DNA of 64,000 nt from UBA11524 sp965646445 (lineage in GTDB: Bacteria > Bacillota > Clostridia > Christensenellales > Aristaeellaceae), in the NCBI GenBank assembly GCA_965646445.1, contig CBFFZW010000013.1:1-64000 (forward strand). Reading direction: 5' to 3'. Under the pieces are notes generated by a model that worked only from the letters and a program-made list of their open reading frames with translations, ran no database searches and had not been told where the DNA came from. The first letter of the stretch is position 1. Each line of letters starts with the position of its first letter. Made by a program: the position numbers and the translations under genes. Shown here piece by piece: positions 7,094-15,204 of this stretch.

Positions 7094-7930
7094 ATGTACA
7101 ACTGGATCGCCCTGGACGGCGTCCGCTCGGATACCATCAGCGGCCTGGTGGTCATGACCTATACGCCGTTGTACCTGCCTCAGCGCACCCGGGAGATGAC
7201 CGCTCTGCCCGGGCGGCTGACGGCCATCACCCAGCAGGCGTGGCAGCGTGAGCCCGCCGACATCCCCATCACCCTGGCGGTGGTGGGAACAGGGCAGGCC
7301 CAGGTGGATCAGCTGATCCGGGAGCAGGTGCTACCCTGGCTGTACAGCGCCACCCGCCTGACCCTGGACTGCGACCCGGCTCATCATTACCGCGGGGCCG
7401 TCACCCAGGTGGAGCAGACCGCCGACGAGGACAGGTGGGTGGAGCTGCGGGCGACCTTTCGGGCCAACCCGCCCTGCCGCCTGCGGCTGCTCAGCCCCAA
7501 GGCCGGATGGTATCCCGCCGCGGATGTCCCCATCCCCCGCCAGATCACGGCGGACAACGCCACCTGCCAAGGGGATTTTACGGCCACCGGCTGGCTGCCG
7601 GAGGTGACCTATACCGGCCCGGAAGCGGCGGAAACCTACATCGCCGTCACCGGCACCTGGGACAAATTGCGCCTGGGAGCGTCCTTCGAGGTAGGCCAGG
7701 CGGCGGAAACCAGCACCACCCTGTACATCGACGGGGAAAACGGCCAGGTGTGGACGGAAACGGAGGACGGCGTGGAGGTCAACTGGATGAGCGCCACCAC
7801 CGGCGACCTGCCGGAGATCCGCCCCGGGCTGACCACAACGGACGCATGTCCGGGGCAGGCGATAGCTCTCTATGTGGGCGGCGAGAACATCAGCGTTACC
7901 GTGCGGATGCTGGTCATCGAGCGGGGATAA
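7094..7930 (+). CDS. Phage distal tail (Dit)-like protein
   Basis: A 278-residue protein whose N-terminus (YNWIALDGVRSDTISGLVV...TYTPLYLPQRTREMTALPGR) matches phage tail component/Dit N-terminal domains, which form the hub ring joining tail tube and baseplate. The C-terminal half has the galectin/CBM-like beta pattern of long Dit proteins (LYIDGENGQVWTETEDG). The start is taken at the second ATG, 6 bp after AAGGGGG. It is the only recognisable structural phage gene here and stands alone, with no tape-measure or tail-fibre gene beside it, so it is probably a prophage relic. Confidence 0.8.
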   Translation: MYNWIALDGVRSDTISGLVVMTYTPLYLPQRTREMTALPGRLTAITQQAWQREPADIPITLAVVGTGQAQVDQLIREQVLPWLYSATRLTLDCDPAHHYRGAVTQVEQTADEDRWVELRATFRANPPCRLRLLSPKAGWYPAADVPIPRQITADNATCQGDFTATGWLPEVTYTGPEAAETYIAVTGTWDKLRLGASFEVGQAAETSTTLYIDGENGQVWTETEDGVEVNWMSATTGDLPEIRPGLTTTDACPGQAIALYVGGENISVTVRMLVIERG

Positions 7931-7962
7931 ACAAACCGCCAGCGTCACGGCGGGGCTGGCGG
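7929..7962 (-). terminator. Leftward intrinsic terminator
   Basis: Stem CCGCCAGC/GCTGGCGG (7936-7943 and 7955-7962), followed on the minus strand by TTTGTTT. It sits 6 bp beyond the stop of the secreted-protein gene at 7969-8529. Confidence 0.75.
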
Positions 7963-8017
7963 CGGGGGTTACTCGGTGAACTCGGGGTGCTCGGCTCGGT
8001 ATAGATCAATGTGATCG
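7936..8017. repeat. 82-bp direct repeat, copy 1
   Basis: It matches 8619-8700 at all but one position. It covers the terminator and the last 16 codons of the secreted-protein gene, and so marks the start of a tandem gene duplication. Confidence 0.9.
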
Positions 8018-8529
8018 ACCGTTACACTGATTATGTCATTATCAACTATTTCAAGATCGTACACATACGGCTCGGAAACGTAAGGTTCACCGGCCAGGAC
8101 GGTACTGACAATGGGAGCCAACTCCTCACTGATGGTATCAAAGGGCTGCTTCATCCGTAGGGTATCCTCAAAGGTATACTCCATAGCGAAAATGAGGGCT
8201 GGGGTAAACGCATTCAATCGATCTTTGAACTGATCTGAATTAAATAACGCAATGCCTGCCCGCTCAATGATTTCACTGTTGGGGAATGTACGCCCTCCCA
8301 TGGCGCCGCTGGAAATACATATCGCATCATCTTTATCCTTTTTACGCAGCGTGGATATGTCTGTACCCCAGTGTGGAACACCATCCCAAAGCTTCCCCAT
8401 CATCCAGTAGTACATGGGCAACATCTGGTCAAGCTCCTTGCCCTGAATCTCGGGGCTTTCGGCCAATGCCGCGAAAGTTATGGGGAGTGCCAGGGTCAAG
8501 ACCAGCAGCAGGGCCATGAGCTTTTTCAT
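7969..8529 (-). CDS. Secreted protein of unknown function (intact paralogue)
   Basis: A 186-residue exported protein with a signal peptide (MKKLMALLLVLTLALPITFA, cleavage near ALA-E) and a mature domain containing MYYWMMGKLW, GGRTFPNSEIIERA and a conserved C-terminus (HIDLYRAEHPEFTE). No lipobox or membrane anchor is visible. A truncated copy lies immediately upstream (8652-8984). The start is the ATG after an AAAGG-type site; the 34-codon upstream extension lacks one. I do not recognise the family. The spacing of charged and aromatic residues suggests a small globular extracytoplasmic domain. Confidence 0.75.
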   Translation of the reverse strand: MKKLMALLLVLTLALPITFAALAESPEIQGKELDQMLPMYYWMMGKLWDGVPHWGTDISTLRKKDKDDAICISSGAMGGRTFPNSEIIERAGIALFNSDQFKDRLNAFTPALIFAMEYTFEDTLRMKQPFDTISEELAPIVSTVLAGEPYVSEPYVYDLEIVDNDIISVTVDHIDLYRAEHPEFTE

Positions 8530-8611
8530 GAAAACAACACCTTTCCTTTTTTGGTAAGTATACCATTTGGGGGGAGCTTTGTCCAATCGTTCTTCATGAA
8601 AAAGCAGGAAT

Positions 8612-8645
8612 AAAAAAACCGCCAGCGTCACGGCGGCGCTGGCGG
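8612..8645 (-). terminator. Leftward intrinsic terminator (duplicate)
   Basis: Stem CCGCCAGC/GCTGGCGG at 8619-8626 and 8638-8645, followed on the minus strand by seven Ts. It is the duplicate of the terminator at 7929-7962. Confidence 0.8.
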
Positions 8646-8700
8646 CGGGGGTTACTCGGTGAACTCGGGGTGCTCGGCTCGGTATAGATCAATGTGATCG
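8619..8700. repeat. 82-bp direct repeat, copy 2
   Basis: 81 of 82 positions match 7936-8017. It covers the terminator and 3' end of the truncated paralogue. Confidence 0.9.
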
Positions 8701-8984
8701 GCCCATACAGCGATCGTCGAATCGTCTCTTGTAAAATAGTACACATACGGCTCGGAAACGTAAGGCTCACCGGCCAGGACGGTGCTGACAATGGGGGCCA
8801 GTTCCTCGTTGATGGTATCCAAGCGAGGTTCAGCCATCCCTATGGTATCCTCAAAAGTATACTCCATGGCGAAAATGAGGGCTGGGGTAAATGCATTCAG
8901 TCGATCCCTATACTTATCTAAATCGGGAAACAAAAAGAATGCTCTCTCAATGACTTTGCTGTCGGGGAATGTACGCCCTGCCAT
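8652..8984 (-). pseudogene. 5'-truncated paralogue of 7969-8529
   Basis: Codes for about 110 residues equivalent to the last two thirds of the intact neighbour (GRTFPDSKVIERA, LNAFTPALIFAMEYTFEDT, DHIDLYRAEHPEFTE). The frame stays open a few codons upstream (TDGDMAGRTF against SSGAMGGRTF), then homology stops abruptly before the rightward gene at 9040. The signal peptide is missing and there is no ribosome site, so it should not give an exported product. The 3' ends of the two copies are nearly identical, whereas the middles have diverged. Confidence 0.8.
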
Positions 8985-9039
8985 GTCGCCGTCTGTACAA
9001 TAGTCGGTGTCACTACGCCGTCATGAAAGGAACGCCGCC

Positions 9040-10719
9040 ATGCGCAAGCTATTGCTGATCCCGCTGCTGCTGATCCCCGCCCTGGCTCTGGCCGACGCCG
9101 CCTGGGTGGATACCCCCGACCTGCTTCGCCCGGGCAAGGCCGTTCGCCTGACCTTCCGGGCGGAGGGCGAGGCCGTCGTCACCCTGCTGAACGGCGACCG
9201 CCTGCCCTGCGCGACGATCGCGGAGGCCGCGGCGGTTCGGGACGGTCAGGGGCAAATCTACTGGGACGGCATGACGGCGGAAGGCCCCATCGCCCCCGGG
9301 AGCTATGTGCTGTTCCTCCACAGCGGCGGCGACGTGGCGGAGGTTCCCCTGACCATTGGCGAAAAGGCCCCCGCCATCCTGCGGGTGGACGCCGCGCCCG
9401 AATGCGCCGGGGACTGGTCGGCCCTGGTGGAGACCGACGCCGCCGGAACCCTGACCCTGAGCCTGTCCACGCCGGAAGGCGAGAAGCCGCTGATGTCCGC
9501 GGTCTGTCAGGCCGGGGAAACCCGCCTGGCCTGGGACGGTCTGCTGGATGGCGAGGCGGTGGCGGAGGGCGGCCATGAGCTGATTATCCGCCTGGCGGAT
9601 GATACAGGTTTTTCCGCAACGCCCTATGCCCTGACCATTCAGGTTCAGTGGCCCGCCTTCGCCCGGGATACGGTTTCTCATACCCCGGCGGAGCTGACCG
9701 GCGTCGCGTGCGGCCACGATCCCTGCTACTGGCAGCTGCCCATGGACATCCGGGACGAGGAAGCCATCTGGGCCGTCCTGACCCAGCCCGTCACCGTCCT
9801 CAAGGGCGATCAGCGGCAGCTCGTCAAGGTGCGGGCACAGCCGGACGCCGCCTGCACAGACTATGTGGGCGAGGTGACCTGCGACAGCCAGGCCGTCCAC
9901 ATCCTGGAGCGCGGCAAGGACTGGACGCTGATTCAGGCATATTCCTCCTCGGTCAGCGGCTCCAGGGTGAAGGTATGGGCCCTGCCCATGACCGGCTGGG
10001 TGGAGACCTCCCTGCTGGAGGAGCGGACGGTGGATCAGGAATACGGCATCGTGGTGGACAAGCTGCAGCAGCGCCTGTACCTGTTCAGGGAGGGGAAGCT
10101 GTTCACCACCCTCCTGTGCTCCACGGGCTATCCCACCAAGACCGACCCCTTCAACGAAACCCCCGCCGGGGAATTCCTCATCGTCAGCTGGACGGGCGGG
10201 TTCTGGTCGGGGGACATGTACTGCGACTATGCTCTGCGCATCAACGGCGGCATCCTGCTCCACGAGGTGCCCTGCTTTCCCGTCTTCGACCCGGTCAGCG
10301 GCAAGCTGACGGACAAGGACTTCGCCAACTTCGAGAACTTCCTGGGGGAGAAGGCCAGCCACGGCTGCGTCCGCATTCAGCGTCGGGAAAGCCCCGAGGG
10401 CGTCAACATGAAGTGGCTGTGGGACAACCTCAACCGCAAGGCGTACACCAAGGTCATCATCTGGGATGAGCTGGGCCGCATATTGTCCTACCCGGATGAC
10501 GGCGTGAACCTTTACCACAATCCTGACGGCGGAAAGAACTACCATGCCGTCCCCAACTGCCCGTCGGTCAATGAAAAATACTGGCCCCTGACGCCCTTCA
10601 CCTACGGAGAACTGGAGGACGACGGCTTTGCCTCCCTGCGCCGCTGCAAATCCTGTGCGCCTCAGCTGCGCCGGAGCGAGATCGACGAAATCAACGAGAA
10701 GAACACCAGGAAGCGGTGA
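9040..10719 (+). CDS. Secreted L,D-transpeptidase (YkuD) with FlgD-like Ig repeats and C-terminal Cys module
   Basis: A 559-residue exported protein. The signal peptide is MRKLLLIPLLLIPALALA. Residues about 20-220 hold repeats of the FlgD/Ig type (WDGMTAEGPIAPGSY, AWDGLLDGEAVAEGGHE). The YkuD domain spans about 335-480 with the catalytic motif SHGCVRI (Cys443) and the upstream His in ILLHEV. It should form or exchange 3-3 cross-links in peptidoglycan. A C-terminal module (about 489-545) has the pattern YHNPDGG..YH....C...CKSC, shared with the secreted protein at 31009-31836. The start is the ATG after GAAAGGA. The gene is 40 bp from the next membrane-protein gene and probably co-transcribed with it. 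Confidence 0.92.
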   Translation: MRKLLLIPLLLIPALALADAAWVDTPDLLRPGKAVRLTFRAEGEAVVTLLNGDRLPCATIAEAAAVRDGQGQIYWDGMTAEGPIAPGSYVLFLHSGGDVAEVPLTIGEKAPAILRVDAAPECAGDWSALVETDAAGTLTLSLSTPEGEKPLMSAVCQAGETRLAWDGLLDGEAVAEGGHELIIRLADDTGFSATPYALTIQVQWPAFARDTVSHTPAELTGVACGHDPCYWQLPMDIRDEEAIWAVLTQPVTVLKGDQRQLVKVRAQPDAACTDYVGEVTCDSQAVHILERGKDWTLIQAYSSSVSGSRVKVWALPMTGWVETSLLEERTVDQEYGIVVDKLQQRLYLFREGKLFTTLLCSTGYPTKTDPFNETPAGEFLIVSWTGGFWSGDMYCDYALRINGGILLHEVPCFPVFDPVSGKLTDKDFANFENFLGEKASHGCVRIQRRESPEGVNMKWLWDNLNRKAYTKVIIWDELGRILSYPDDGVNLYHNPDGGKNYHAVPNCPSVNEKYWPLTPFTYGELEDDGFASLRRCKSCAPQLRRSEIDEINEKNTRKR

Positions 10720-10759
10720 ACCGCGCGTTGATCCTGGGGAGCGAAAGGAGCGAGGCCCA

Positions 10760-11410
10760 ATGGCCGTCATGACCAAGGCCCGGAAGAATCAGCTGAAAAA
10801 AGTGACCGCCCGCCGAACCAACCTGCAAACCCTGCGTCAGTACATCGACCAGGAATACATGGACGCCGACGGGTACGCCGTCATCGACATCGCCTTATAC
10901 GACGGTCTTGCGCTTTACGATCCCCTGTCCATGGGGCGGCAGCTTGATTTGAGCGAGGAGCTTTACGATTTCATCGCGCGGAAGGCGGCCATCCTTCCCG
11001 CCCAGCTGCCGCTGAAGCTGTGCTTCCACGGCGGCGGCCTGGACGCCAGGGAGCAGGAGCGCGTCCGGCAGCTGCTCACTGAGCATTACACCGTTTGCCT
11101 CCACGACAAGCTGTGGGACAAGCGGATCAACCGCCGCAAGCTGATCGGCATGACGGCGGTGGGGCTCCTGTTCCTGTCCTTGTACTTTTACTTCGCCCTC
11201 AAGCGGGAGGACGGGCTTTTTCTGGAAATCCTCAGCGTTATCGGCTCCTTCGCCCTGTGGGAGGCGGCGGACAGCCTGATGCTGGAGCGCCGGGACATTA
11301 ACACGGAAATACGCAACATCGCCCAGCATCTGACCCAGGAGGTCGTTTTTGTGCATCCATCATCCTTTGATGCCGTTTTAGGAGAAAAGCAGATTTCGAG
11401 AGAGCCCTGA
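10760..11410 (+). CDS. Membrane protein of unknown function
   Basis: A 216-residue protein with a soluble N-terminal part (about 1-130) rich in charged residues, two predicted membrane helices (GMTAVGLLFLSLYFYFAL and ILSVIGSFALWEAADSLML, about 133-175) and a short cytoplasmic tail. The start follows GAAAGGAG and lies 40 bp after the L,D-transpeptidase stop, which suggests an operon. I do not recognise the family. Context hints at the cell envelope, but nothing in the sequence shows a catalytic site. Confidence 0.7.
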   Translation: MAVMTKARKNQLKKVTARRTNLQTLRQYIDQEYMDADGYAVIDIALYDGLALYDPLSMGRQLDLSEELYDFIARKAAILPAQLPLKLCFHGGGLDAREQERVRQLLTEHYTVCLHDKLWDKRINRRKLIGMTAVGLLFLSLYFYFALKREDGLFLEILSVIGSFALWEAADSLMLERRDINTEIRNIAQHLTQEVVFVHPSSFDAVLGEKQISREP

Positions 11411-11445
11411 AGATGGATACTGATTTATTCCTCTACTGAAGGCCT

Positions 11446-12111
11446 TTATATAGCTGTGTATTCCATATATGCTTGATAACGTTCACGTTCTTCCGCAGTG
11501 CAGGTGAAGCCTATTTCATACTCTGTCATCAAAGTCTTTTCAACAATCTCGAAAGTTGCTCCAGGTTCAATCTCTTCAATAATGAAAAGAGCATAACGAT
11601 AACCCATGTAGAAGGCATATCTTAAAACACCATATAATCGTTCTTCCCACCCGCAGTAAACAGATATTAAATGGTCTCCCTGATCCTTATCAAGTTGCGC
11701 CTCTATTTTCTTACAGATTTCATTAAACTCATTTCGTTTGCTACTGTATTTTTCATATCGGTTCATGCGCGGCTGTTTTAATATTTCATTTATAACAAAC
11801 TTCTCAAATGGCTGCTTTGGTGTATTCTCTTCAAAAAACTGTTGGAAACCAGTAAACATGCCTCGCATAAACCCAAACTTAAGCGCATATTTCACATTAT
11901 CTGCGCAAAGGTTTTCCATTTCAGATAAAGCAGCCTTCTGTTCATCATTCAAAATAGAAGCTAAGGCTTGTACACCCTCAATGTATTCTTTTTCTGTGGT
12001 GTTGCCTCCCTCGTTTTTTATTTCTTGTTTGTAAGTCTGCAGAATCTTGTTGAGCAAGTCATCATTAAACATTCTTCCAGTCATTTCCTCTAATTCGTTC
12101 TTAATCTGCAT
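11446..12111 (-). CDS. Hypothetical helical protein in lower-GC patch
   Basis: A 221-residue, highly charged, mainly helical cytosolic protein with no signal peptide. A segment (LNDEQKAALSEMENLCADNV...GFMRGMFTGFQQFF) and a later one (YCGWEERLYGVLRYAFYMGYRYAL) look like related helical hairpins that often occur in short uncharacterised Clostridia proteins. Base composition is clearly more AT-rich than the flanking genes, consistent with recent acquisition together with the XRE and CPBP genes. It converges on the membrane-protein gene at 11410. No function can be assigned. Confidence 0.65.
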   Translation of the reverse strand: MQIKNELEEMTGRMFNDDLLNKILQTYKQEIKNEGGNTTEKEYIEGVQALASILNDEQKAALSEMENLCADNVKYALKFGFMRGMFTGFQQFFEENTPKQPFEKFVINEILKQPRMNRYEKYSSKRNEFNEICKKIEAQLDKDQGDHLISVYCGWEERLYGVLRYAFYMGYRYALFIIEEIEPGATFEIVEKTLMTEYEIGFTCTAEERERYQAYMEYTAI

Positions 12112-12185
12112 TGAAGCGTCTCTCTTTCTTATATTTCATAAGTCTTTTTATCGCACATGCGATTTATGACGTATAAATTATACTT

Positions 12186-12224
12186 CTTAACCAACTAAAA
12201 ATCAAGATTTTTGCGAAGTATAAT
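12186..12224 (+). promoter_or_regulatory. Promoter/operator of first XRE gene
   Basis: CTTAACCAA at 12186-12194 and AAGTATAAT (with -10 TATAAT) at 12216-12224, separated by 21 bp. The same two blocks with 20-bp spacing recur before the second XRE gene. The first block is too far from the -10 to be a simple -35, so it may be an operator. Confidence 0.55.
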
Positions 12225-12260
12225 GTTCGTTGAAACGAAGTGCAAAAAGAGGTTATGGCG

Positions 12261-12569
12261 ATGAAAAATATCCTTGAAGAGATTACTCGATTACGGTTAG
12301 AACGAAAATGGACTGAATATGATTTATCTAAAAATTCTGGATTATCTCAATCAACAATTTCCACTTGGTATCGAAAAAATCAAACTCCAACAATCCAGAC
12401 GCTAAATAAAGTCTGTCTTGGCTTTGGCATTACTCTATCCCAATTTTTTGCTGAAGGAGAGGATGCTATATCACTTACACCACAACAAAGAGAGATGTTG
12501 GATAACTGGTCTATGTTGAATGAAAAGCAACAACAGATTATTATGGATTTGCTTAAGAATATGCAATAA
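12261..12569 (+). CDS. XRE-family transcription regulator (AT-rich paralogue)
   Basis: A 102-residue regulator. The XRE helix-turn-helix covers about residues 5-65 (WTEYDLSKNSGLSQSTISTW, then NQTPTIQTLNKVCLGFGI), followed by a helical tail with LTPQQREMLDNW. The start is the ATG 8 bp after AAAGAGG; an upstream ATG is too close to that site. It is about two thirds identical to the next gene but uses AT-rich codons throughout. With no effector domain, it probably binds its own and its sister's promoter through the shared CTTAACCAA block. Confidence 0.85.
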   Translation: MKNILEEITRLRLERKWTEYDLSKNSGLSQSTISTWYRKNQTPTIQTLNKVCLGFGITLSQFFAEGEDAISLTPQQREMLDNWSMLNEKQQQIIMDLLKNMQ

Positions 12570-12606
12570 AATTAGCTTTTTAGTTTATAACGAATATTTT
12601 TTACGT

Positions 12607-12644
12607 CTTAACCAATTATTCGTTTGTTTGGAGGCAAGTATAAT
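12607..12644 (+). promoter_or_regulatory. Promoter/operator of second XRE gene
   Basis: CTTAACCAA at 12607-12615 and AAGTATAAT at 12636-12644, the same architecture as upstream of the first XRE gene. The -10 lies only 6 bp before a possible GTG at 12650, which argues for the later GTG at 12674 as start. Confidence 0.55.
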
Positions 12645-12673
12645 CATCAGTGAAAGAACCGCGTGGAAATGAG

Positions 12674-12988
12674 GTGGGTACGGTTAAGGACATCCTTCAG
12701 GAAATAACGCGCCTTCGTCTGGAGCGCAGCTGGTCTGAATATGAATTAGCCGTCCATGCCAACCTGCCGCAGTCAACGATTTCCACCTGGTATCGGAAAA
12801 ACCAGACGCCAACCATCCAGTCCCTGGAAAAGATCTGCGCCGGGTGCGGCATTTCGCTGTCGCAGTTTTTCGCTGACAGGGACGACATGGTGTGCCTTAC
12901 ACCCGAGCAACGGGAAGTACTGGATCGCTGGGCGTCGCTGACAGACAGGCAGCGGGCGCTCTTTCTGGAACTGTTCAAGAGCCTGTGA
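12674..12988 (+). CDS. XRE-family transcription regulator (GC-rich paralogue)
   Basis: A protein of about 104 residues with an XRE domain nearly superimposable on its neighbour (ITRLRLERSWSEYELAVHAN, QSTISTWYRKNQTPTIQSLE) and a tail with LTPEQREVLDRW. The GTG at 12674 is preferred because the likely transcription start falls at about 12651; a GTG at 12650 would add eight residues and be almost leaderless. The ribosome site is weak. Codon use matches the host's high-GC genes, unlike the first copy, so the pair is probably not a recent local duplication. Confidence 0.8.
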   Translation: MGTVKDILQEITRLRLERSWSEYELAVHANLPQSTISTWYRKNQTPTIQSLEKICAGCGISLSQFFADRDDMVCLTPEQREVLDRWASLTDRQRALFLELFKSL

Positions 12989-13059
12989 GCGCTGGCTCGA
13001 AGCATCCGATCCATAGTAAAGGGCGTGGCGTCTCCCCCATCGAAATAGAGTTCACTTAA

Positions 13060-13797
13060 TCATTTTTTGTCTGATTTCTGATGCAATAGCGTTCCAACAA
13101 AACATATAGTCGCTAATACAACCATGTTATATTGTATTGGCGCTAAATAACAGAGATTAAAAGCTGCATGCATCATGGCAATCAGCCCTATATTTCTGCA
13201 TTGATAATAGGTCATGCCCAAAACAACGGAAACAAGCATTGTCCATAGACAAAGCCAAACAATCTGTTCCATGCCCAAAGAATTCCTGATGATCCACATT
13301 GGTAAATGCCACACAGACCATACGGCACCAACCATAAGAACACTTTTGATTTTCTTGAAAGGAAGTCGTTCAAGAAAAAATCCTCTCCATGCGATTTCCT
13401 CAGCAAACGCTGTTATCAGCAGGTAGATGCAGCTTGTGAATAGCGATATTCCTGTCGAATATGTATTCTTGAATACGTCAGTTTTCACGATGAACGAATA
13501 GCAGCAAGAAACAAATATCCCTGCTGCTATCCATATAACCCCTATGAAAATAGATTTGATCGTTATTTTTCCCGAAAACATGCGCGCAAAGTACGTCTTG
13601 ATGTCCTTCTCGCAAATCAGCAGAAAAGTAGCAGCCATCGCGGGAATACACACATACAAGTATTTCAAGTACAATAATCCATTGGGAACGATGATTCCCT
13701 TCTGTTCCAGCAACGCAGGGACATAGCATAGAAACGATAAAACATATACGACAGAGACCCATAACGTGAGTTTCAACTTATTTGTGTATTTCGCCAT
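13060..13797 (-). CDS. CPBP-family intramembrane metalloprotease
   Basis: A 245-residue polytopic membrane protein with about seven or eight hydrophobic segments. It carries the CPBP/Abi motifs in order: EEIAWRG (motif 1, about residue 147), WHLP (motif 2) and a His in MMHAAFN (motif 3). The glutamates and histidines bind the catalytic metal. Family members process prenylated or other membrane substrates, and some give bacteriocin self-immunity. The start is the ATG GCG codon pair 7 bp after GGGAGA. The gene is AT-rich like 11446-12569 and stands alone, with no bacteriocin gene visible beside it, so the substrate is unknown. Confidence 0.85.
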   Translation of the reverse strand: MAKYTNKLKLTLWVSVVYVLSFLCYVPALLEQKGIIVPNGLLYLKYLYVCIPAMAATFLLICEKDIKTYFARMFSGKITIKSIFIGVIWIAAGIFVSCCYSFIVKTDVFKNTYSTGISLFTSCIYLLITAFAEEIAWRGFFLERLPFKKIKSVLMVGAVWSVWHLPMWIIRNSLGMEQIVWLCLWTMLVSVVLGMTYYQCRNIGLIAMMHAAFNLCYLAPIQYNMVVLATICFVGTLLHQKSDKK

Positions 13798-13943
13798 CAC
13801 CATTTCTCCCGACCGTGCGGAAATCTCGCAGAATTCCCATTTGTTGTTTTCACTCCGCCCTACTTCGCCTGTGTTTCTGTCCCCATTGGATAAGGGCAAT
13901 CAGATTTTATCTGACTGCCCTCATCGATAAAGATTCCACGCCC

Positions 13944-15092
13944 TTACAGCAGCTTCTGATACAGCGCCTTGATTTCCTCCACGGAGGTGTCGCGCGGGTT
14001 GCCGGGGCGGCAGGCGTCCGCGTAGGCGGATTCGGCCAGGAAGTCCAGGTCGGCGGGATCGACAATGGCCTTCAGGTCGGCGGGGATGCCCACGTCCTGG
14101 GAGAGCTTCTGCACCGCGTCGCAGGCGGCCTTGCGGTACTCGTCCTGGGTCATGGTTTCGGTGCCTTCCACGCCCATGGCGGCGGCGATGTACTTGTACT
14201 TGTCGCCGGTGACGGGGGCGTTGTACGCCATCACGGTGGGCAGCAGAATGGCGTTGGCCACGCCGTGGGGGGTATCATAGACCGCGCCCAGGCAGTGAGC
14301 CATGGAATGAACGATGCCCAGGCCCACGTTGGAGAAGCCCATGCCCGCCACATACTGGCCCAGGGCCATGCCGTCACGCCCCTCGTCGGTGCCCGCCACG
14401 GCGCCCCGGAGGGACCTGGCGATGATCTCGATGGCCTTCAGGTGGAACATGTCGGTCATTTCCCAGGCGGCCTTGGTGGTAAAGCCCTCGATGGCGTGGG
14501 TCAGGGCGTCCATGCCGGTGGCGGCGGTCAGGCCCTTGGGCATGGTGGCCATCATGTCCGGGTCGATGACGGCGACCTCGGGGATGTCATGCACATCCAC
14601 GCAGACAAACTTGCGCTTGCGCTCCACGTCGGTGATGACGTAGTTGATGGTGACCTCCGCCGCGGTGCCGGCGGTGGTGGGCACGGCAATGGTAAAGACC
14701 GTCTTGTTCTTGGTGGGAGCCACGCCCTCCAGCGAGCGGACATCGGCAAATTCGGGGTTGTTGACGATGATGCCCACCGCCTTGGCCGTATCCATGGAGG
14801 AGCCGCCGCCAATGGCGATGATATAATCCGCCCCGGAGGCCTGGTAGGCCGCCACGCCGGTCTGCACGTTCTCGATGGTGGGGTTGGGCTTGATGTTGGA
14901 ATAAATCTCGTAGGACAGCCCCGCCTTATCCAGCACATCCGTCACCTTGGCGGTGACGCCGAACTTGATGAGATCAGGGTCGGAGCACACAAACGCCTTC
15001 TTCAGCCCCCGGGCCTGAACCTCGCCGGGAATCTCCGCGATCGCGCCCTTGCCATGATAGGAAATGGGATTCAGTACGATACGATTCGCCAT
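13944..15092 (-). CDS. fucO: Iron-dependent alcohol dehydrogenase, lactaldehyde reductase type
   Basis: A 382-residue group III alcohol dehydrogenase with long identities to E. coli FucO (NNPEFADVRSLEG, PTTAGTAAEVTINYVITD, GQYAGMGFSNVGLG-like region). The NAD-binding motif is AIGGGSSMDTAKA. Metal ligands are visible in GMDALTHAIEG (Asp, His) and in VHSMAHCLGAVYDTPHG (two His). It would reduce lactaldehyde to 1,2-propanediol or oxidise similar short diols. The start ATG follows CAAGGAGG. No fucose or rhamnose kinase, isomerase or aldolase lies nearby, so the physiological substrate may differ. It lies 112 bp downstream of the MATE gene on the same strand. Confidence 0.9.
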   Translation of the reverse strand: MANRIVLNPISYHGKGAIAEIPGEVQARGLKKAFVCSDPDLIKFGVTAKVTDVLDKAGLSYEIYSNIKPNPTIENVQTGVAAYQASGADYIIAIGGGSSMDTAKAVGIIVNNPEFADVRSLEGVAPTKNKTVFTIAVPTTAGTAAEVTINYVITDVERKRKFVCVDVHDIPEVAVIDPDMMATMPKGLTAATGMDALTHAIEGFTTKAAWEMTDMFHLKAIEIIARSLRGAVAGTDEGRDGMALGQYVAGMGFSNVGLGIVHSMAHCLGAVYDTPHGVANAILLPTVMAYNAPVTGDKYKYIAAAMGVEGTETMTQDEYRKAACDAVQKLSQDVGIPADLKAIVDPADLDFLAESAYADACRPGNPRDTSVEEIKALYQKLL

Positions 15093-15204
15093 GGGTATCG
15101 TCCTCCTTGTATGAATTTTTCTCCGCTGGTATTTCCAGCCGGTTATGGTATTGATTCGACATCCGCTGGCGGATTCCTTCACAGGGCGAAACGTCATCCG
15201 CCCG

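Noticed and set aside
12650..12988. GTG at 12650 as start of the second XRE gene
   Set aside because: It lies 6 bp after the -10 TATAAT, so the message would be leaderless; the GTG at 12674 is more consistent with the paralogue.
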